Counted from the stretch's first letter, positions 16,495-26,744 are shown. The stretch: DNA of 43,552 bases from Ruminococcus sp. (GCF_024691275.1 NZ_JAILNU010000039.1:1-43552), one strand, 5' to 3'. Notes: a model not told the origin generated them from the sequence alone. A program made the numbers and translations.

Positions 16495-19400
16495 TTATTC
16501 ATCTTCTTTTTTGTTTTTTACTGCGATAACTGCACCGGCAGCTGTCATAAGAACTGCAAATCCAGCAATTGCCTTATATGGTACAGGATAACCTGTATCA
16601 GGAAGTGTTTTGCCGTTGTTTGCATCAGAAGTTGTGGAAGATGTTATGGTAGATGTATTTGTTGATGTAGTTGTTGTGTTTGTTGATGTTGATGTAGAGG
16701 AGGTCGTTGAAGATGAAGTAGATGAAGCAGCAGATGATGTAGTAGTTGTTACGGTTGTAGTTGATGTTGTTGTGCTTGTAGTTGCAGCAGTTGTTACAAC
16801 GATAGGACCGTTGCCGCTGAGGTCGTAGTTATAGCCGCTGAAGTCCTTTACATCGCCCTTTGCAATGAGCTTGAAGCCCTTGTTTACCTTGATAACTGTA
16901 TCAGGAGCGATGAGAACGTCGATATAATCAGGGATAGTAACGTCTTCTCTTACTTCAACTTTTCCGAAGAGAGTGATCTCAGTCTTTTCGCCTGCCTCAA
17001 CAGCTTTTTTAACTGCATATTCGATGCTGTCAGATGTCATTCCGTTGCTGAGCATTACAACAGCCTGTTCGCTGATATTTTTGCTGTCAAATACCTCACC
17101 GCAGGTATCGCATACCTTTACAGCAAGACCCTTCTGTCCTTCTCCGGGAGCTGCAACAAGTGTGTATCCGACTGCTGAGCTGCACTCATGCTCATCAATG
17201 CTGGTAATATTCTGCTCATACTTTGTGCCGTCAGAATACTCAATGTGGAGGATACCGCTTCTGCCTGCTTCCTTTGGAGTTACCATGATGACTGTATCTT
17301 CTGTTACGGTTATCTTTCCGTCAGCATCAGGCTCAACGCCGTTCATCTCAGTGATCTCAAATGCCTTGCCTTGATCCTCAGCCTGTAATTCTGCACCTGT
17401 TTCCGAAGGAGCAGGTCTCCTTCTTGTACCGTCAGGTTCTTCAACATATACAGTTGCAGTAACTCCTGCTGCTGGTCTGTTTACTGTTATCAGCGTTGCG
17501 GAATGGATCAATATTGTATTGCTGCTTTGTGGAAATCTGCTTGTAACATAAGGTATGTAACCTGATGTCATGTATCTTGAAGAGTTGTTAAAGGGGTATA
17601 CCGTCATGTAAGGTGATAAGATATAATTATTTCTGAAACGGGTATATGTTGCTCGGGAATCATATCTGTCTCTGTAAAATGCATTTCTGAGCGTATCTAC
17701 TGCTGTAGTTGTACGGATCACTCTGTATGGTGATTCATTGCCTGTACCATTGTCAACTATCTTTACTTCATAGGGAACTGTCATTTCAGAACCTGCAAAG
17801 TTTACGGATACTGAATTGAGGATATGCTCAACAGGAAGCTCACCTAACTCTTCCGAATAAAGATCGTTCAGGAAGTAATAGCCATACAGCCAAGGTCTTC
17901 CCGATGCTGCAATAATAGCATTATATCTGCGTAAATTTCTTGTCTCTCTCTCAATGTACTGTTCGTATACAGACTTCCAGAGATCCTTGACTTTCAGCTC
18001 GATAACAGCTGATTCGCCCGGAGCAAGCTCATCAACGCTGATGCTTCCCGGATTATTCTTGCTGAAAATCTCCATATGCTTGCCTGCTACAGGCTTTAAT
18101 TTTGATTCATCAGCTCCTTGTGTCATATAAAGTGTAGCATTTGAACCCTGCTCAACTCTTGTTATAACATTTTCAAGATCGTAGATAGGCTTGTCAGAAA
18201 CGTTATTAAGCTTTACCTTTATCGTATAGAATTCATTAAAGTATGAATACTTAGGAAGCTCAATTATCATTTTCAGTGCCGAAGAAGAATAAACATGGAT
18301 CGAATCCTTTGATTTGAAGGTATATTTAAACTCTTCGCCCCTGTTCTTGCCGATAAAATCAGCCGTGAGATTGTAATCGCCCTGCTTATCGCCGCGGACA
18401 TTCCAGTCTGCTGTCTTTACTTCCTGCGGTGCAAGATCGCCGAGTTCCTGTGTCTCATCGCCCTTTACAAGTGTAAGACCGTCGGGAACATTGAGCTTAG
18501 CTGTGCAATCGGTAAGAGTCTGTTTATCATTGTTTACGACAATGAGCTGAACATCATAAAATTCCTTGAGCCACTTGCTCTTGCCGTAGATAATCATGTA
18601 CATCTCTTCTTCAACTTTTTCAGTACGAACACGTTCAACATAAGCTCCGATACCCGGAACATATGTCGGAGTGTTTGTCTGTGGGATAACAACACCTGTG
18701 TTTCCTGCAACGTTGATAACTACACGGTCGTGAACAGGAACACCGTCGCCGTCATACGATACAACCTTTTCGATAACAACGCCTGATGTATTGAAATCAG
18801 CTTCGATAGAATACTTGAAGCTGTTGAAATTGTCATCATCTTCAAGGTCGATACCTGCATCAATTACCTGCTGCTTAGTCATTGGAGTTACCTTGAGTTC
18901 GCCGTCTATCTTCAGACGAGTAGGCTCTCCGTCGGACAAGTCATCAGGTCTGTCTGATACCTTTTCCCATTCGCAAATGAACCACTTGTTGCCGCTTCCC
19001 GGTTCGTCGTTCCATCTGCCTGTTGTGTATGTATGGATACAATCCTCACGGCCGCCACTGTTATTTGGCTCACCTTTATTCCAGTTGAGGAATGACATAG
19101 GCTCACCTGTGATCCATGTGAAGTTTCCGTTTTCATCGCGTATGCCGCCGATCCAGCAATCGCCTACACTGCCTTCCCTGATAACATTATCTACCTGGAT
19201 CTGTTCCTCAGGTGAAGTGATCGTTACCAGATGTCCGTTGAGGCTTCGGCAGTAAGCTTCCGCATCATACCATGACATTGATTCGTTGATAACTGCATAC
19301 TTTCTGATGTCTGGAAGTATTAAAGTTGTTGTGGTCGTTGATGTAGTAGTATCGGTAGTTGTTTTGGAAGTAGCCTTAGTTGTAGTCTTAGTTGTGGCTT

Positions 19401-22068
19401 TAGTAGTTGCTTTAGTTGTAGCTTTAGTAGTTGTGGTGGTAGTTGTAGTTGTTGTAGTTGTGGTAGAAGAAGTCGTTGTAGCAGTAAGACCGTCATTCTC
19501 ACAGATGAAGAATTTTTTGAGGTCAGTAACTGCATTGTTCCATCTTCCGTTACCATAATCCCAGTAGTACATCTCTATGCCCTTTTCATCATAGAGATTA
19601 GGCTCGCCTGCATTCCAGTTGGTATATGTCATAGGCTCGCCCGTTACCCAATGGAATTCACCGTCTTCTCCGCGAAGGCCACCTATCCAGAAGCTTATCT
19701 GCTCGCTTGTTCCCTTGATGAATTCGTTGAGTATATTCTGTTCCTCTTCCGAATTTACAGTAACAAGATGACCGTTGAGAACGTTATTACAGTAATCATT
19801 AGCCTCTTCCCATGTCATTTCCTGCTTAACAACAGTATAGTTTCCAGAAGGAGGAGCTACATAGTCCTCGTCAGAAACTACCTCGATACAGCCCTGCTGG
19901 ATACCATGAGTGAACACCCATGCTTCCATAAGCTTGCCCTCTTCATCGCGTGCAGCATTTGAAAACATATCTTTAGCGGTTGCATTTTCACGGTACTCTA
20001 TCTCTATCGGGAATTTATCGCCCGGCTGAACATCAGAAGGCAACTGAACGTCGAATGTAGCGCATATACCGTCTTTACCATAATCGCCATTAGCCATTGC
20101 AGCTAAAAATAAGCTGCTATTACTTATAAGACTATCCGATTTCGCCATCCCCTGCCATGCATCACCGTATTTAACAACACTATTACCATTTTTTACAATC
20201 GTAAGTCTTGGATCGCACTGAATGTGGAAGCCTGTACCTGAATACTTTCCATCAGCCCCTGAAACACTGAGTGTTACCTTGCGAACAGAATTGCTTCTTG
20301 CTTCAGTCAACGAAACACGTTCTCTGCTGAGCGCAAGTATTGGCTTAACGGCTGCCTTTGTAGGATCAAGACCTTTGGTATTGTATTCCATACCTGCCGC
20401 AGGACCTATCTGAACAACTGGAACTGCAGTTGTTGCCGTAGTAGTGGTAGTTGTTGGTGCAGGAGTTGTCTGAGTAGCAGTTGTAGTTGTTTCAGCAACA
20501 GGTTCCTTTGCTACCTCGATAAAGCCCTGTCGGATACCACGAGTAAATACCCATGCTTCCATAAGCCTGCCCTCTTCATCATGTGCAGTATTTGTAAACA
20601 TGGACTGAGAGTTTGCTTTATTAGCGTAAGCTATCTCTATAGGGAATTTATCGCCGGACTGTACATCAGCAGGCAGCTGAAGGTCGAATGAAGCGTATAT
20701 GCCATTTCCACCGCCATCGTTATTAGATGCTGTAGCAAACACTAAGCTGTTATCGCTTGCTTTATTGAAATAACTTGACATTCTGCTGCACGCATTGCCG
20801 AATTGAACTGTTTTTTGGTCATCTCCGACTAATGACAGCCTTGAATCCCACTGAACCATAAAGCTTGTAGCTGAATACTTTTTATCAGCACCAGAAACGG
20901 CAATTGTTACCCTGCGAACAGGATTGCTTCTTGCTTCATTTAACGTAACAGTTTCCTGGCTAACTGAAAGTGTCGGCTTAACAGTTGCCTTTGTTACAGC
21001 AAGTCCAGAGGTATTGTATTCCTGACCTGCCGCAGAACCTGCCGCAGTAGTTGCAGCGCCATCTCTAACATTCAAAGTGCAGTACGGCGGAACGATATTC
21101 TTGTCGTCTGAAACAGCACTGATAATGTGGCTGCCCGGCTCAGTGAACTTGACAGATACAACGCCGTTATCATTTGTAACAAAATCAGTTTCCTTGCCGT
21201 CTATGGTTATCTTAGCGCCTTTCAAAGGATTATACACCAAATTATACGCTGCATCAAATGATGCATATGAAATCTTGAGCTTCACCTGTGAATCAACGCG
21301 GATATCATCGCCACTTCTGAGGTCAAAGCAGGTGTAAGCATCAGAATACGCCTTCATATCACTGTAAACAAACGCATCTATGTAATCTCCGGTCTTGATC
21401 TCATAATCAAGGCTGCTTGCGAGCTCGTTATTTACATAATAGCCGTATCCGTACCCATTTTCAACTCCCCAGAGCTTCTTTATCGCACGTCCGTAATCAT
21501 TCACTACCGACTCATAAGTATGCTCTGTACCGCCAAACTTGTCATGGGCGATAACAAGAGCATCATCAACGGTGAGCTTGCCATCATTATTTATATCCGT
21601 AACATGGATACTCTCCTGAACGAGACCTGCCTGCTTGTTATCATCAGTAATAGTAACATAGACATTAGCATCTATGTAAGGGAACGTAAGACCTTTCCCA
21701 CCTGTTGCAAGCAGCGCGTAATGATTCAGGATAAGCGAAGCATCGCGTACAGTGATATTACCATCACCATCAACATCAGCAGCTTTAGCATCAACTTCAT
21801 CAGACTGTATTTCTCCGACAACAATCTTCATTACAAGCGATGCATCTTTTGAATCAATCATACCGTCACGGTTTACATCGCCGTAAGTAACAGTAGCTGC
21901 CCCCTCCCACCACAGTGAATTGTTCGGTGTTACGCTGCTTGGAAGTGAAACATCAGCCGCTGTTGCACTCAACGGCATTGCCGACAGCATCTGACTACTT
22001 GCTATCGCAGATGCCGCAACAGCTGAAAGTACACGTTTGCTGAGCTTTTTGTGTTTGTTTTTCCACAT
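16495..22068 (-). CDS. Sortase-anchored protein with dockerin, cohesin-like and C-type lectin-like domains
   Basis: 1857 residues. Signal peptide about 1-38. Dockerin 61-120 with two calcium loops (DVNRDGMIDSKD and DVDGDGNITVRD) and a third loop at 158-169 (DINNDGKLTVDD). Two related modules at about 361-521 and 569-728 carry VSGADxKYSxTxF and a DxRL turn like Ruminococcus cohesins. Thr-rich linkers follow each. C-type lectin-like domains lie at about 744-856 and 923-1034, with WIGG, GEPN and RWN motifs and paired cysteines. Central beta-rich region of unknown fold. C terminus: Ser/Thr linker about 1760-1816, LPDTG at 1822-1826, membrane span, basic-acidic tail: a sortase signal. Ribosome site AGAGGAGG; promoter 22138-22166. 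Inference: a cell-surface adhesin or scaffold that links cellulosome parts and glycans to the wall. The cohesin assignment is the least certain. Confidence 0.85.
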   Translation of the reverse strand: MWKNKHKKLSKRVLSAVAASAIASSQMLSAMPLSATAADVSLPSSVTPNNSLWWEGAATVTYGDVNRDGMIDSKDASLVMKIVVGEIQSDEVDAKAADVDGDGNITVRDASLILNHYALLATGGKGLTFPYIDANVYVTITDDNKQAGLVQESIHVTDINNDGKLTVDDALVIAHDKFGGTEHTYESVVNDYGRAIKKLWGVENGYGYGYYVNNELASSLDYEIKTGDYIDAFVYSDMKAYSDAYTCFDLRSGDDIRVDSQVKLKISYASFDAAYNLVYNPLKGAKITIDGKETDFVTNDNGVVSVKFTEPGSHIISAVSDDKNIVPPYCTLNVRDGAATTAAGSAAGQEYNTSGLAVTKATVKPTLSVSQETVTLNEARSNPVRRVTIAVSGADKKYSATSFMVQWDSRLSLVGDDQKTVQFGNACSRMSSYFNKASDNSLVFATASNNDGGGNGIYASFDLQLPADVQSGDKFPIEIAYANKANSQSMFTNTAHDEEGRLMEAWVFTRGIRQGFIEVAKEPVAETTTTATQTTPAPTTTTTTATTAVPVVQIGPAAGMEYNTKGLDPTKAAVKPILALSRERVSLTEARSNSVRKVTLSVSGADGKYSGTGFHIQCDPRLTIVKNGNSVVKYGDAWQGMAKSDSLISNSSLFLAAMANGDYGKDGICATFDVQLPSDVQPGDKFPIEIEYRENATAKDMFSNAARDEEGKLMEAWVFTHGIQQGCIEVVSDEDYVAPPSGNYTVVKQEMTWEEANDYCNNVLNGHLVTVNSEEEQNILNEFIKGTSEQISFWIGGLRGEDGEFHWVTGEPMTYTNWNAGEPNLYDEKGIEMYYWDYGNGRWNNAVTDLKKFFICENDGLTATTTSSTTTTTTTTTTTTTKATTKATTKATTKTTTKATSKTTTDTTTSTTTTTLILPDIRKYAVINESMSWYDAEAYCRSLNGHLVTITSPEEQIQVDNVIREGSVGDCWIGGIRDENGNFTWITGEPMSFLNWNKGEPNNSGGREDCIHTYTTGRWNDEPGSGNKWFICEWEKVSDRPDDLSDGEPTRLKIDGELKVTPMTKQQVIDAGIDLEDDDNFNSFKYSIEADFNTSGVVIEKVVSYDGDGVPVHDRVVINVAGNTGVVIPQTNTPTYVPGIGAYVERVRTEKVEEEMYMIIYGKSKWLKEFYDVQLIVVNNDKQTLTDCTAKLNVPDGLTLVKGDETQELGDLAPQEVKTADWNVRGDKQGDYNLTADFIGKNRGEEFKYTFKSKDSIHVYSSSALKMIIELPKYSYFNEFYTIKVKLNNVSDKPIYDLENVITRVEQGSNATLYMTQGADESKLKPVAGKHMEIFSKNNPGSISVDELAPGESAVIELKVKDLWKSVYEQYIERETRNLRRYNAIIAASGRPWLYGYYFLNDLYSEELGELPVEHILNSVSVNFAGSEMTVPYEVKIVDNGTGNESPYRVIRTTTAVDTLRNAFYRDRYDSRATYTRFRNNYILSPYMTVYPFNNSSRYMTSGYIPYVTSRFPQSSNTILIHSATLITVNRPAAGVTATVYVEEPDGTRRRPAPSETGAELQAEDQGKAFEITEMNGVEPDADGKITVTEDTVIMVTPKEAGRSGILHIEYSDGTKYEQNITSIDEHECSSAVGYTLVAAPGEGQKGLAVKVCDTCGEVFDSKNISEQAVVMLSNGMTSDSIEYAVKKAVEAGEKTEITLFGKVEVREDVTIPDYIDVLIAPDTVIKVNKGFKLIAKGDVKDFSGYNYDLSGNGPIVVTTAATTSTTTSTTTVTTTTSSAASSTSSSTTSSTSTSTNTTTTSTNTSTITSSTTSDANNGKTLPDTGYPVPYKAIAGFAVLMTAAGAVIAVKNKKEDE

Positions 22069-22098
22069 AAAAAAAACCTCCTCTTTCTTGATCGTATG

Positions 22099-22136
22099 AT
22101 TATGTCATAAACGATCTGAAACCTCTATGACATAAT
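22099..22136 (-). promoter_or_regulatory. 11-bp inverted repeat at the start site of the anchored-protein gene
   Basis: ATTATGTCATA and TATGACATAAT, 16 bp apart, lie immediately downstream of the -10 box at 22138-22143. Either an operator or a leader hairpin. Confidence 0.55.
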
Positions 22137-22137
22137 A

Positions 22138-22166
22138 ATTATATCAATTTCCATAATAGAAATCAA
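22138..22166 (-). promoter_or_regulatory. Sigma-70-type promoter for the anchored-protein gene
   Basis: On the minus strand TTGATT (22161-22166), 17-bp spacer, TATAAT (22138-22143). Confidence 0.75.
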
Positions 22167-22573
22167 TATAATCTAAAAAAACCGCAAAAATTGTTAAATA
22201 AAACTTTCACGTCTGCTTTTCTTCATATTTTGCTTCTTTTTACTTAAAAGAAGTACCTTTCATATCAAAATAGCAACTTGAATATAGAGGTAATAGGCAA
22301 GCCATTCTGTGAGATCTATCAGTTTTCTTCCCAATTTCGCTATATACAAAGTTATTGTCAAATCTCACCAAGCAATTAATGGCAACGTGAAATAAGAATA
22401 ATTTTCAAAAAATAGTAATATTCTGCACTTAAAAAGAATATTTACCTATTATTCAGCTTAAATCTTGCTGATCACCCAAAGCACGGTAATGCGTTGATAA
22501 AGGCTATTTCAAGCCATTTTTTCAGTAGTTCTCTGCCGCAACATTTGGTCAGCCAGCGTGTCAGTAACAATTT
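22167..22573. other. AT-rich divergent intergenic stretch
   Basis: About 400 bp between the two divergent fibre-degradation genes. No gene, RNA or repeat was recognised. Short A/T palindromes (for example TTCTTTTTACTTAAAAGAA near 22235) are not convincing. Confidence 0.5.
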
Positions 22574-22603
22574 TTGACTTGTGTTTTATTTTGTTAATAT
22601 ATT
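22574..22603 (+). promoter_or_regulatory. Probable promoter of the multidomain xylanase gene
   Basis: TTGACT (22574-22579), 18-bp spacer, TATATT (22598-22603), about 85 bp before the GTG start. An alternative -10 (TAATAT) would give a 15-bp spacer. Confidence 0.55.
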
Positions 22604-22688
22604 ACAATTAGTACAGAAAGAGAAACAAGCTCGAGCACTTTCGGATTACTTAACCAACTAATATCTAAAACTCAAAGGAGTGATCTAA

Positions 22689-25600
22689 GTGAAGCTAACA
22701 AAACTCAAAAAGATCATCAGCGGTACTGTTTCTGCTTTGATGATCGCGTCAAGCATTCCTTTTGTTGCTTCTGCCGCTGATCAGCGGACTACAGGCAACA
22801 TAGGCGGCTACGACTATGAGATGTGGAACCAGGACTACAAAGGTACAGTATCAATGAACCCCGGTGCAGGCAACTTCACCTGTTCATGGAGCGGTATCGA
22901 GAACTTCCTTGCAAGAATGGGCAAGAATTTCGACAGCCAGAAGAAAAATTACAAGGATTTCGGAAACATCACACTGACTTATGACGTTGAATATACACCA
23001 AGAGGCAACTCCTATATGTGTGTATACGGCTGGACAAGAAATCCGCTCGTGGAGTACTATATCGTTGAAGGCTGGGGCGACTGGAGACCACCCGGAAACG
23101 AGGGAGAAAGAAAGGGTTCTGTTACCATCAACGGAAACACATATGATATCGCTAAGACAACGCGCTATAATCAGCCGTCTATAGATGGCTCGCAGACCTT
23201 CCCGCAGTACTGGAGCATTCGCCAGACAAGCGGCTCGGCTAACAATCAGACAAACTATATGAAGGGCACTGTTGATGTATCCAAGCACTTTGACGCATGG
23301 GCTGAAAAGGGTCTTGATATGTCAGGCTCTCTCTACGAAGTTTCCCTCAACATCGAGGGCTTCAGATCAAACGGCTCTGCAAACGTAAAGAGCATCACAG
23401 TTACAACAGGAGGAAGCTCAACAACTAACGAGCTGCCTCAGCAGAACAATGGCTGGAACAACTGGAATAATCAGCAGCCTCAGCAGAACAACGACTGGAA
23501 CAGCTGGAATAATCAGCAGCCTCAGCAGAATAACGACTGGAACAACTGGAATAATCAGCAGCCTGCCAACACTCAGGATAAAGGTACTGCTATGGACAGC
23601 TCTGCTACCATGTCAGATGACTTCAGAAACGGCTCTTCAAAGCACTTTATCGCTTCAGACGGCTGGACAAACGGAGATCCATTCGACTGCGGCTGGTACA
23701 AAGCTCAGACAGGCTTCCAGAACGGTGCGCTGACACTTTCAATAGACAAGGACTACTCAGGCAAGTACAACTACGCAGGCGCTGAGTACAGATCAAACGA
23801 CTTCTACCACTATGGATATTACGAGACCTCCATGCAGGCTATAAAGAATAAGGGCGTTGTTTCTTCGTTCTTCACCTACACAGGAGAATCCGACGGAAAT
23901 CCATGGGACGAAATAGATATCGAGATACTCGGTAAGAACACAAATCAGGTTCAGTTCAATTACTATACCAACGGACAGGGCAAACATGAGAAGCTCTATG
24001 ACCTCGGCTTCGATTCATCAGAGGCTTATCATACCTACGGCTTTGACTGGCAGCCTGACCACATCACATGGTATGTGGACGGCAAGCCTGTTTACACAGC
24101 TACCGAAAATATCCCAAAGACCGCAGGCAAGATCATGATGAACGCTTGGCCCGGCAAAGATGTTGACGACTGGCTCGACCGCTATGACGGAAAAACTCCG
24201 CTCACAGCACGTTATCAGTGGGTAACATACAAGAACAGCGGCAACTCAAATAATAACAATCAGCAGCCGCAGCAGAATAACGACTGGAACAACCAGTGGA
24301 ATAATCAGCAGCCGCAGCAGAACAATGACTGGAACAACCAGTGGAATAATCAGCAGCCGCAGCAGAACAATGACTGGAACAACCAGTGGAACAATCAGCA
24401 GCCGCAGCAGAACAATGACTGGAACAACCAGTGGAATAATCAGCAGCCGCAGCAGAACAATGACTGGAACAACCAGTGGAATAATCAGCAGCCGCAGCAG
24501 AACAATGACTGGAACAACCAGTGGAATAATCAGCAGCCGCAGCAGAATAACGACTGGAACAACCAGTGGAATAATCAGCAGCCGCAGCAGAACAATGACT
24601 GGAACAACCAGTGGAACAATCAGCAGCCGCAGCAGAACAATGACTGGAACAACCAGTGGAACAATCAGCAGCCGCAGCAGAACAATGACTGGAACAACTG
24701 GAATTTTGACTGGACAAACAACGTAACTAAATGGGGCGACGCAAACAATGATAAGTCCGTTGACATGGGCGATACAGTTTCTATCATGCAGTCGCTTGCT
24801 AATCCAAACAATCACCAGCTGTCTGAGCAGGGTATGTGGAACGCAGACGTTTATCAGCCGGGCGGCGGTATAACAAACAGTGACGCTGCTTCACTCCAGA
24901 GCTATCTCCTCGGCTTCATTCCGAATCTTCCTGACCAGAACAACTGGAATCAGAGCGATGCATGGAATAACTGGAACAACCAGCAGCAGAACAACAACTG
25001 GAACAATAACAACCAGCAGCCGCAGCAGAACAATGACTGGAACAACCAGTGGAATAATCAGCAGAACAACAACTGGAACAACCAGCAGAATAATAATTCT
25101 GCTCCTATATCAGGCGGTCAGACATTCAGCGTCGGCAACGGTCAGAACAGATTTGCTAATGATAACGTTGACGGCTACAGCTACGAGATATGGCTTGACA
25201 ATACAGGCGGAAGCGGTTCAATGACTCTCGGAAGCGGCGGAACATTCAGCACAGAATGGAGTGCTCAGGTCAATGCAGGTAACTTCCTCGCTCGCCGCGG
25301 CAGAAATTATGACGCTTCCAAAAAAGCAACTCAGTACGGTCCTATCGTAATGGACTATGCAGCTGACTATTCTGCAAGCTCACAGGGCAACTCTCGTCTT
25401 TGCGTTTACGGCTGGATGAAGGATCCTCTTGTAGAATACTACATCATCGAGGACTGGGTAAACTGGTGCCCATCAGCTCAGGGCGGCAGCAAGACCGTTA
25501 CTATCGACGGAGCTGAATACGAGATATTCCAACTCGACCATACAGGTCCTACTATCCTCGGCGATACACGTACCTTCAAGCAGTATTTCAGCGTTCGCAA

Positions 25601-26501
25601 GTCTAAGAGAACATCAGGCACTATCACAGTATCCGACCACTTCAAGGCTTGGGCAGACGCAGGCTGGAACATCGGCAACCTCACAGAAGTTGCACTCAAC
25701 GTTGAAGGCTGGGAGAGCAGCGGCAAGGCTAACGTTACAAAGCTCACTATCAGCGAAGGCAGCGGCGGAAACAACAACTCTCAGCCGCAGCAGAACAACC
25801 AGTGGAACAATCAGCAGCAGAATAACGGCTGGAACAATAATGCTCAGCCCGCTAACAACGGTCAGAGCAACAGCGGCAAGAAGCTCGTTGCTATCTCCTT
25901 CGATGACGGCGCAAGTGCAACAAGCAGACAGTCACCTGCATACAGGATAATGGACGCGCTCATAAAGAATAATATGTCCGCAACTTTCTTCTATGTAGGC
26001 GACTGGATCCGTTCAAACGAGCAGGTACAGTTCGCATATCAGAACGGTATGGAAGTTGCTAACCATACAAAGTCACACCAGTCACTTGGCTCGCTCGGTT
26101 CACAGCAGATACGCAGTGAGTGGGAGCAGTGCAACAGCAAGCTCAGAAGCATCATCGGTGCTGAACCTTCACACCTTATGAGACTTCCTTACCTTGACGG
26201 CGGCGGACAGGTAAAGTCTGCGCTCTATGATATCCCGCTCATATCATGCGGTATCGACACAAAGGACTGGGATAATGCGTCAAAGGATCAGATCGTAAAT
26301 ACCATCAAGCAGGCTGCTCAGAATGGTTCGCTCGAAGGCAAGATCGTACTCTGCCACGAGAACTATGAAACAACTGCTGCTGCTATGGAAGAAGTCCTCC
26401 CATGGCTCGCACAGAACGGATACGCTAACGTAACTATTTCTGAGATGTTCGCAGCAAAGGGCAAGACTCTTCAGGGCGGTCAGATCTACACACAGGCATA
26501 A
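22689..26501 (+). CDS. Multidomain cellulosomal enzyme: GH11 - GH16 - dockerin - GH11 - CE4
   Basis: 1270 residues from a GTG start with AAAGGAG 8 nt upstream. Signal peptide about 1-29. First GH11 xylanase about 34-242, nucleophile E122 (VEYY) and acid/base E223 (NIEGF). Asn/Gln/Trp linker. GH16 lichenase-type domain about 300-512 with WDEIDIE, catalytic E408 and E412, D410 between them. A ten-copy linker precedes a dockerin at about 682-748 whose second calcium loop is unusual (DVYQPGGGITNSD). Second GH11 about 845-1035, catalytic E916 and E1006. CE4 polysaccharide deacetylase about 1060-1262 with metal residues D1073, H1126 and H1130 and the RLPY motif. It combines modules seen separately in R. 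flavefaciens XynB and XynD type enzymes. It should cut xylan and mixed-linkage glucan and deacetylate xylan. All catalytic residues are intact. Confidence 0.93.
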   Translation: MKLTKLKKIISGTVSALMIASSIPFVASAADQRTTGNIGGYDYEMWNQDYKGTVSMNPGAGNFTCSWSGIENFLARMGKNFDSQKKNYKDFGNITLTYDVEYTPRGNSYMCVYGWTRNPLVEYYIVEGWGDWRPPGNEGERKGSVTINGNTYDIAKTTRYNQPSIDGSQTFPQYWSIRQTSGSANNQTNYMKGTVDVSKHFDAWAEKGLDMSGSLYEVSLNIEGFRSNGSANVKSITVTTGGSSTTNELPQQNNGWNNWNNQQPQQNNDWNSWNNQQPQQNNDWNNWNNQQPANTQDKGTAMDSSATMSDDFRNGSSKHFIASDGWTNGDPFDCGWYKAQTGFQNGALTLSIDKDYSGKYNYAGAEYRSNDFYHYGYYETSMQAIKNKGVVSSFFTYTGESDGNPWDEIDIEILGKNTNQVQFNYYTNGQGKHEKLYDLGFDSSEAYHTYGFDWQPDHITWYVDGKPVYTATENIPKTAGKIMMNAWPGKDVDDWLDRYDGKTPLTARYQWVTYKNSGNSNNNNQQPQQNNDWNNQWNNQQPQQNNDWNNQWNNQQPQQNNDWNNQWNNQQPQQNNDWNNQWNNQQPQQNNDWNNQWNNQQPQQNNDWNNQWNNQQPQQNNDWNNQWNNQQPQQNNDWNNQWNNQQPQQNNDWNNQWNNQQPQQNNDWNNWNFDWTNNVTKWGDANNDKSVDMGDTVSIMQSLANPNNHQLSEQGMWNADVYQPGGGITNSDAASLQSYLLGFIPNLPDQNNWNQSDAWNNWNNQQQNNNWNNNNQQPQQNNDWNNQWNNQQNNNWNNQQNNNSAPISGGQTFSVGNGQNRFANDNVDGYSYEIWLDNTGGSGSMTLGSGGTFSTEWSAQVNAGNFLARRGRNYDASKKATQYGPIVMDYAADYSASSQGNSRLCVYGWMKDPLVEYYIIEDWVNWCPSAQGGSKTVTIDGAEYEIFQLDHTGPTILGDTRTFKQYFSVRKSKRTSGTITVSDHFKAWADAGWNIGNLTEVALNVEGWESSGKANVTKLTISEGSGGNNNSQPQQNNQWNNQQQNNGWNNNAQPANNGQSNSGKKLVAISFDDGASATSRQSPAYRIMDALIKNNMSATFFYVGDWIRSNEQVQFAYQNGMEVANHTKSHQSLGSLGSQQIRSEWEQCNSKLRSIIGAEPSHLMRLPYLDGGGQVKSALYDIPLISCGIDTKDWDNASKDQIVNTIKQAAQNGSLEGKIVLCHENYETTAAAMEEVLPWLAQNGYANVTISEMFAAKGKTLQGGQIYTQA
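24261..24710 (+). repeat. Ten 45-bp tandem repeats encoding an Asn/Gln/Trp linker
   Basis: CAGCAGCCGCAG starts recur at 24261 and every 45 bp to 24666, encoding QQPQQNNDWNNQWNN units. Copies differ mainly at synonymous positions (AAC/AAT). Asn/Gln/Trp linkers of this type are known from R. flavefaciens XynA. Confidence 0.95.
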
Positions 26502-26516
26502 CGGAATACTATCCGC

Positions 26517-26550
26517 AAAAAGACAGACGAGCAAATTCGTCTGTCTTTTT
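26517..26550 (+). terminator. Terminator of the multidomain xylanase gene
   Basis: AAGACAGACGA / TCGTCTGTCTT stem, loop of 6, flanked by A-run and T-run. Confidence 0.92.
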
Positions 26551-26696
26551 ATATATTATAATAGGAAGGAAGGACAAAAACGCCTGTCGCACACTCACTC
26601 TCCCGACTTTTAACCATTCCCTGTAATTCGCAGTCTGTCACATTTTTTATTCTCTTTTCACCTTAGATTTCGTTATAATGACAATGTGCAAAATGA

Positions 26697-26725
26697 TTGA
26701 CATATATAACTGATTGTGGTATACT
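26697..26725 (+). promoter_or_regulatory. Sigma-70-type promoter for the isochorismatase-CoaBC cluster
   Basis: TTGACA (26697-26702), 17-bp spacer, TATACT (26720-26725). Confidence 0.85.
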
Positions 26726-26744
26726 TAAAAAAAACTTTTTTATA

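Noticed and set aside
16610..19558. Plus-strand Val-rich open frames opposite the Thr-rich linkers
   Set aside because: They are reverse-strand shadows of Thr/Ser-rich coding sequence with no ribosome sites.
24261..24710. Regular 45-bp repeats, possible CRISPR array
   Set aside because: The repeats are contiguous without unique spacers, are in frame with the xylanase gene and encode its linker.
24202..24815. Minus-strand Cys/Ser/Ala-rich and Val/Leu-rich frames opposite the 45-bp repeats
   Set aside because: They are produced by the repeats in the other frames and carry no start signals.
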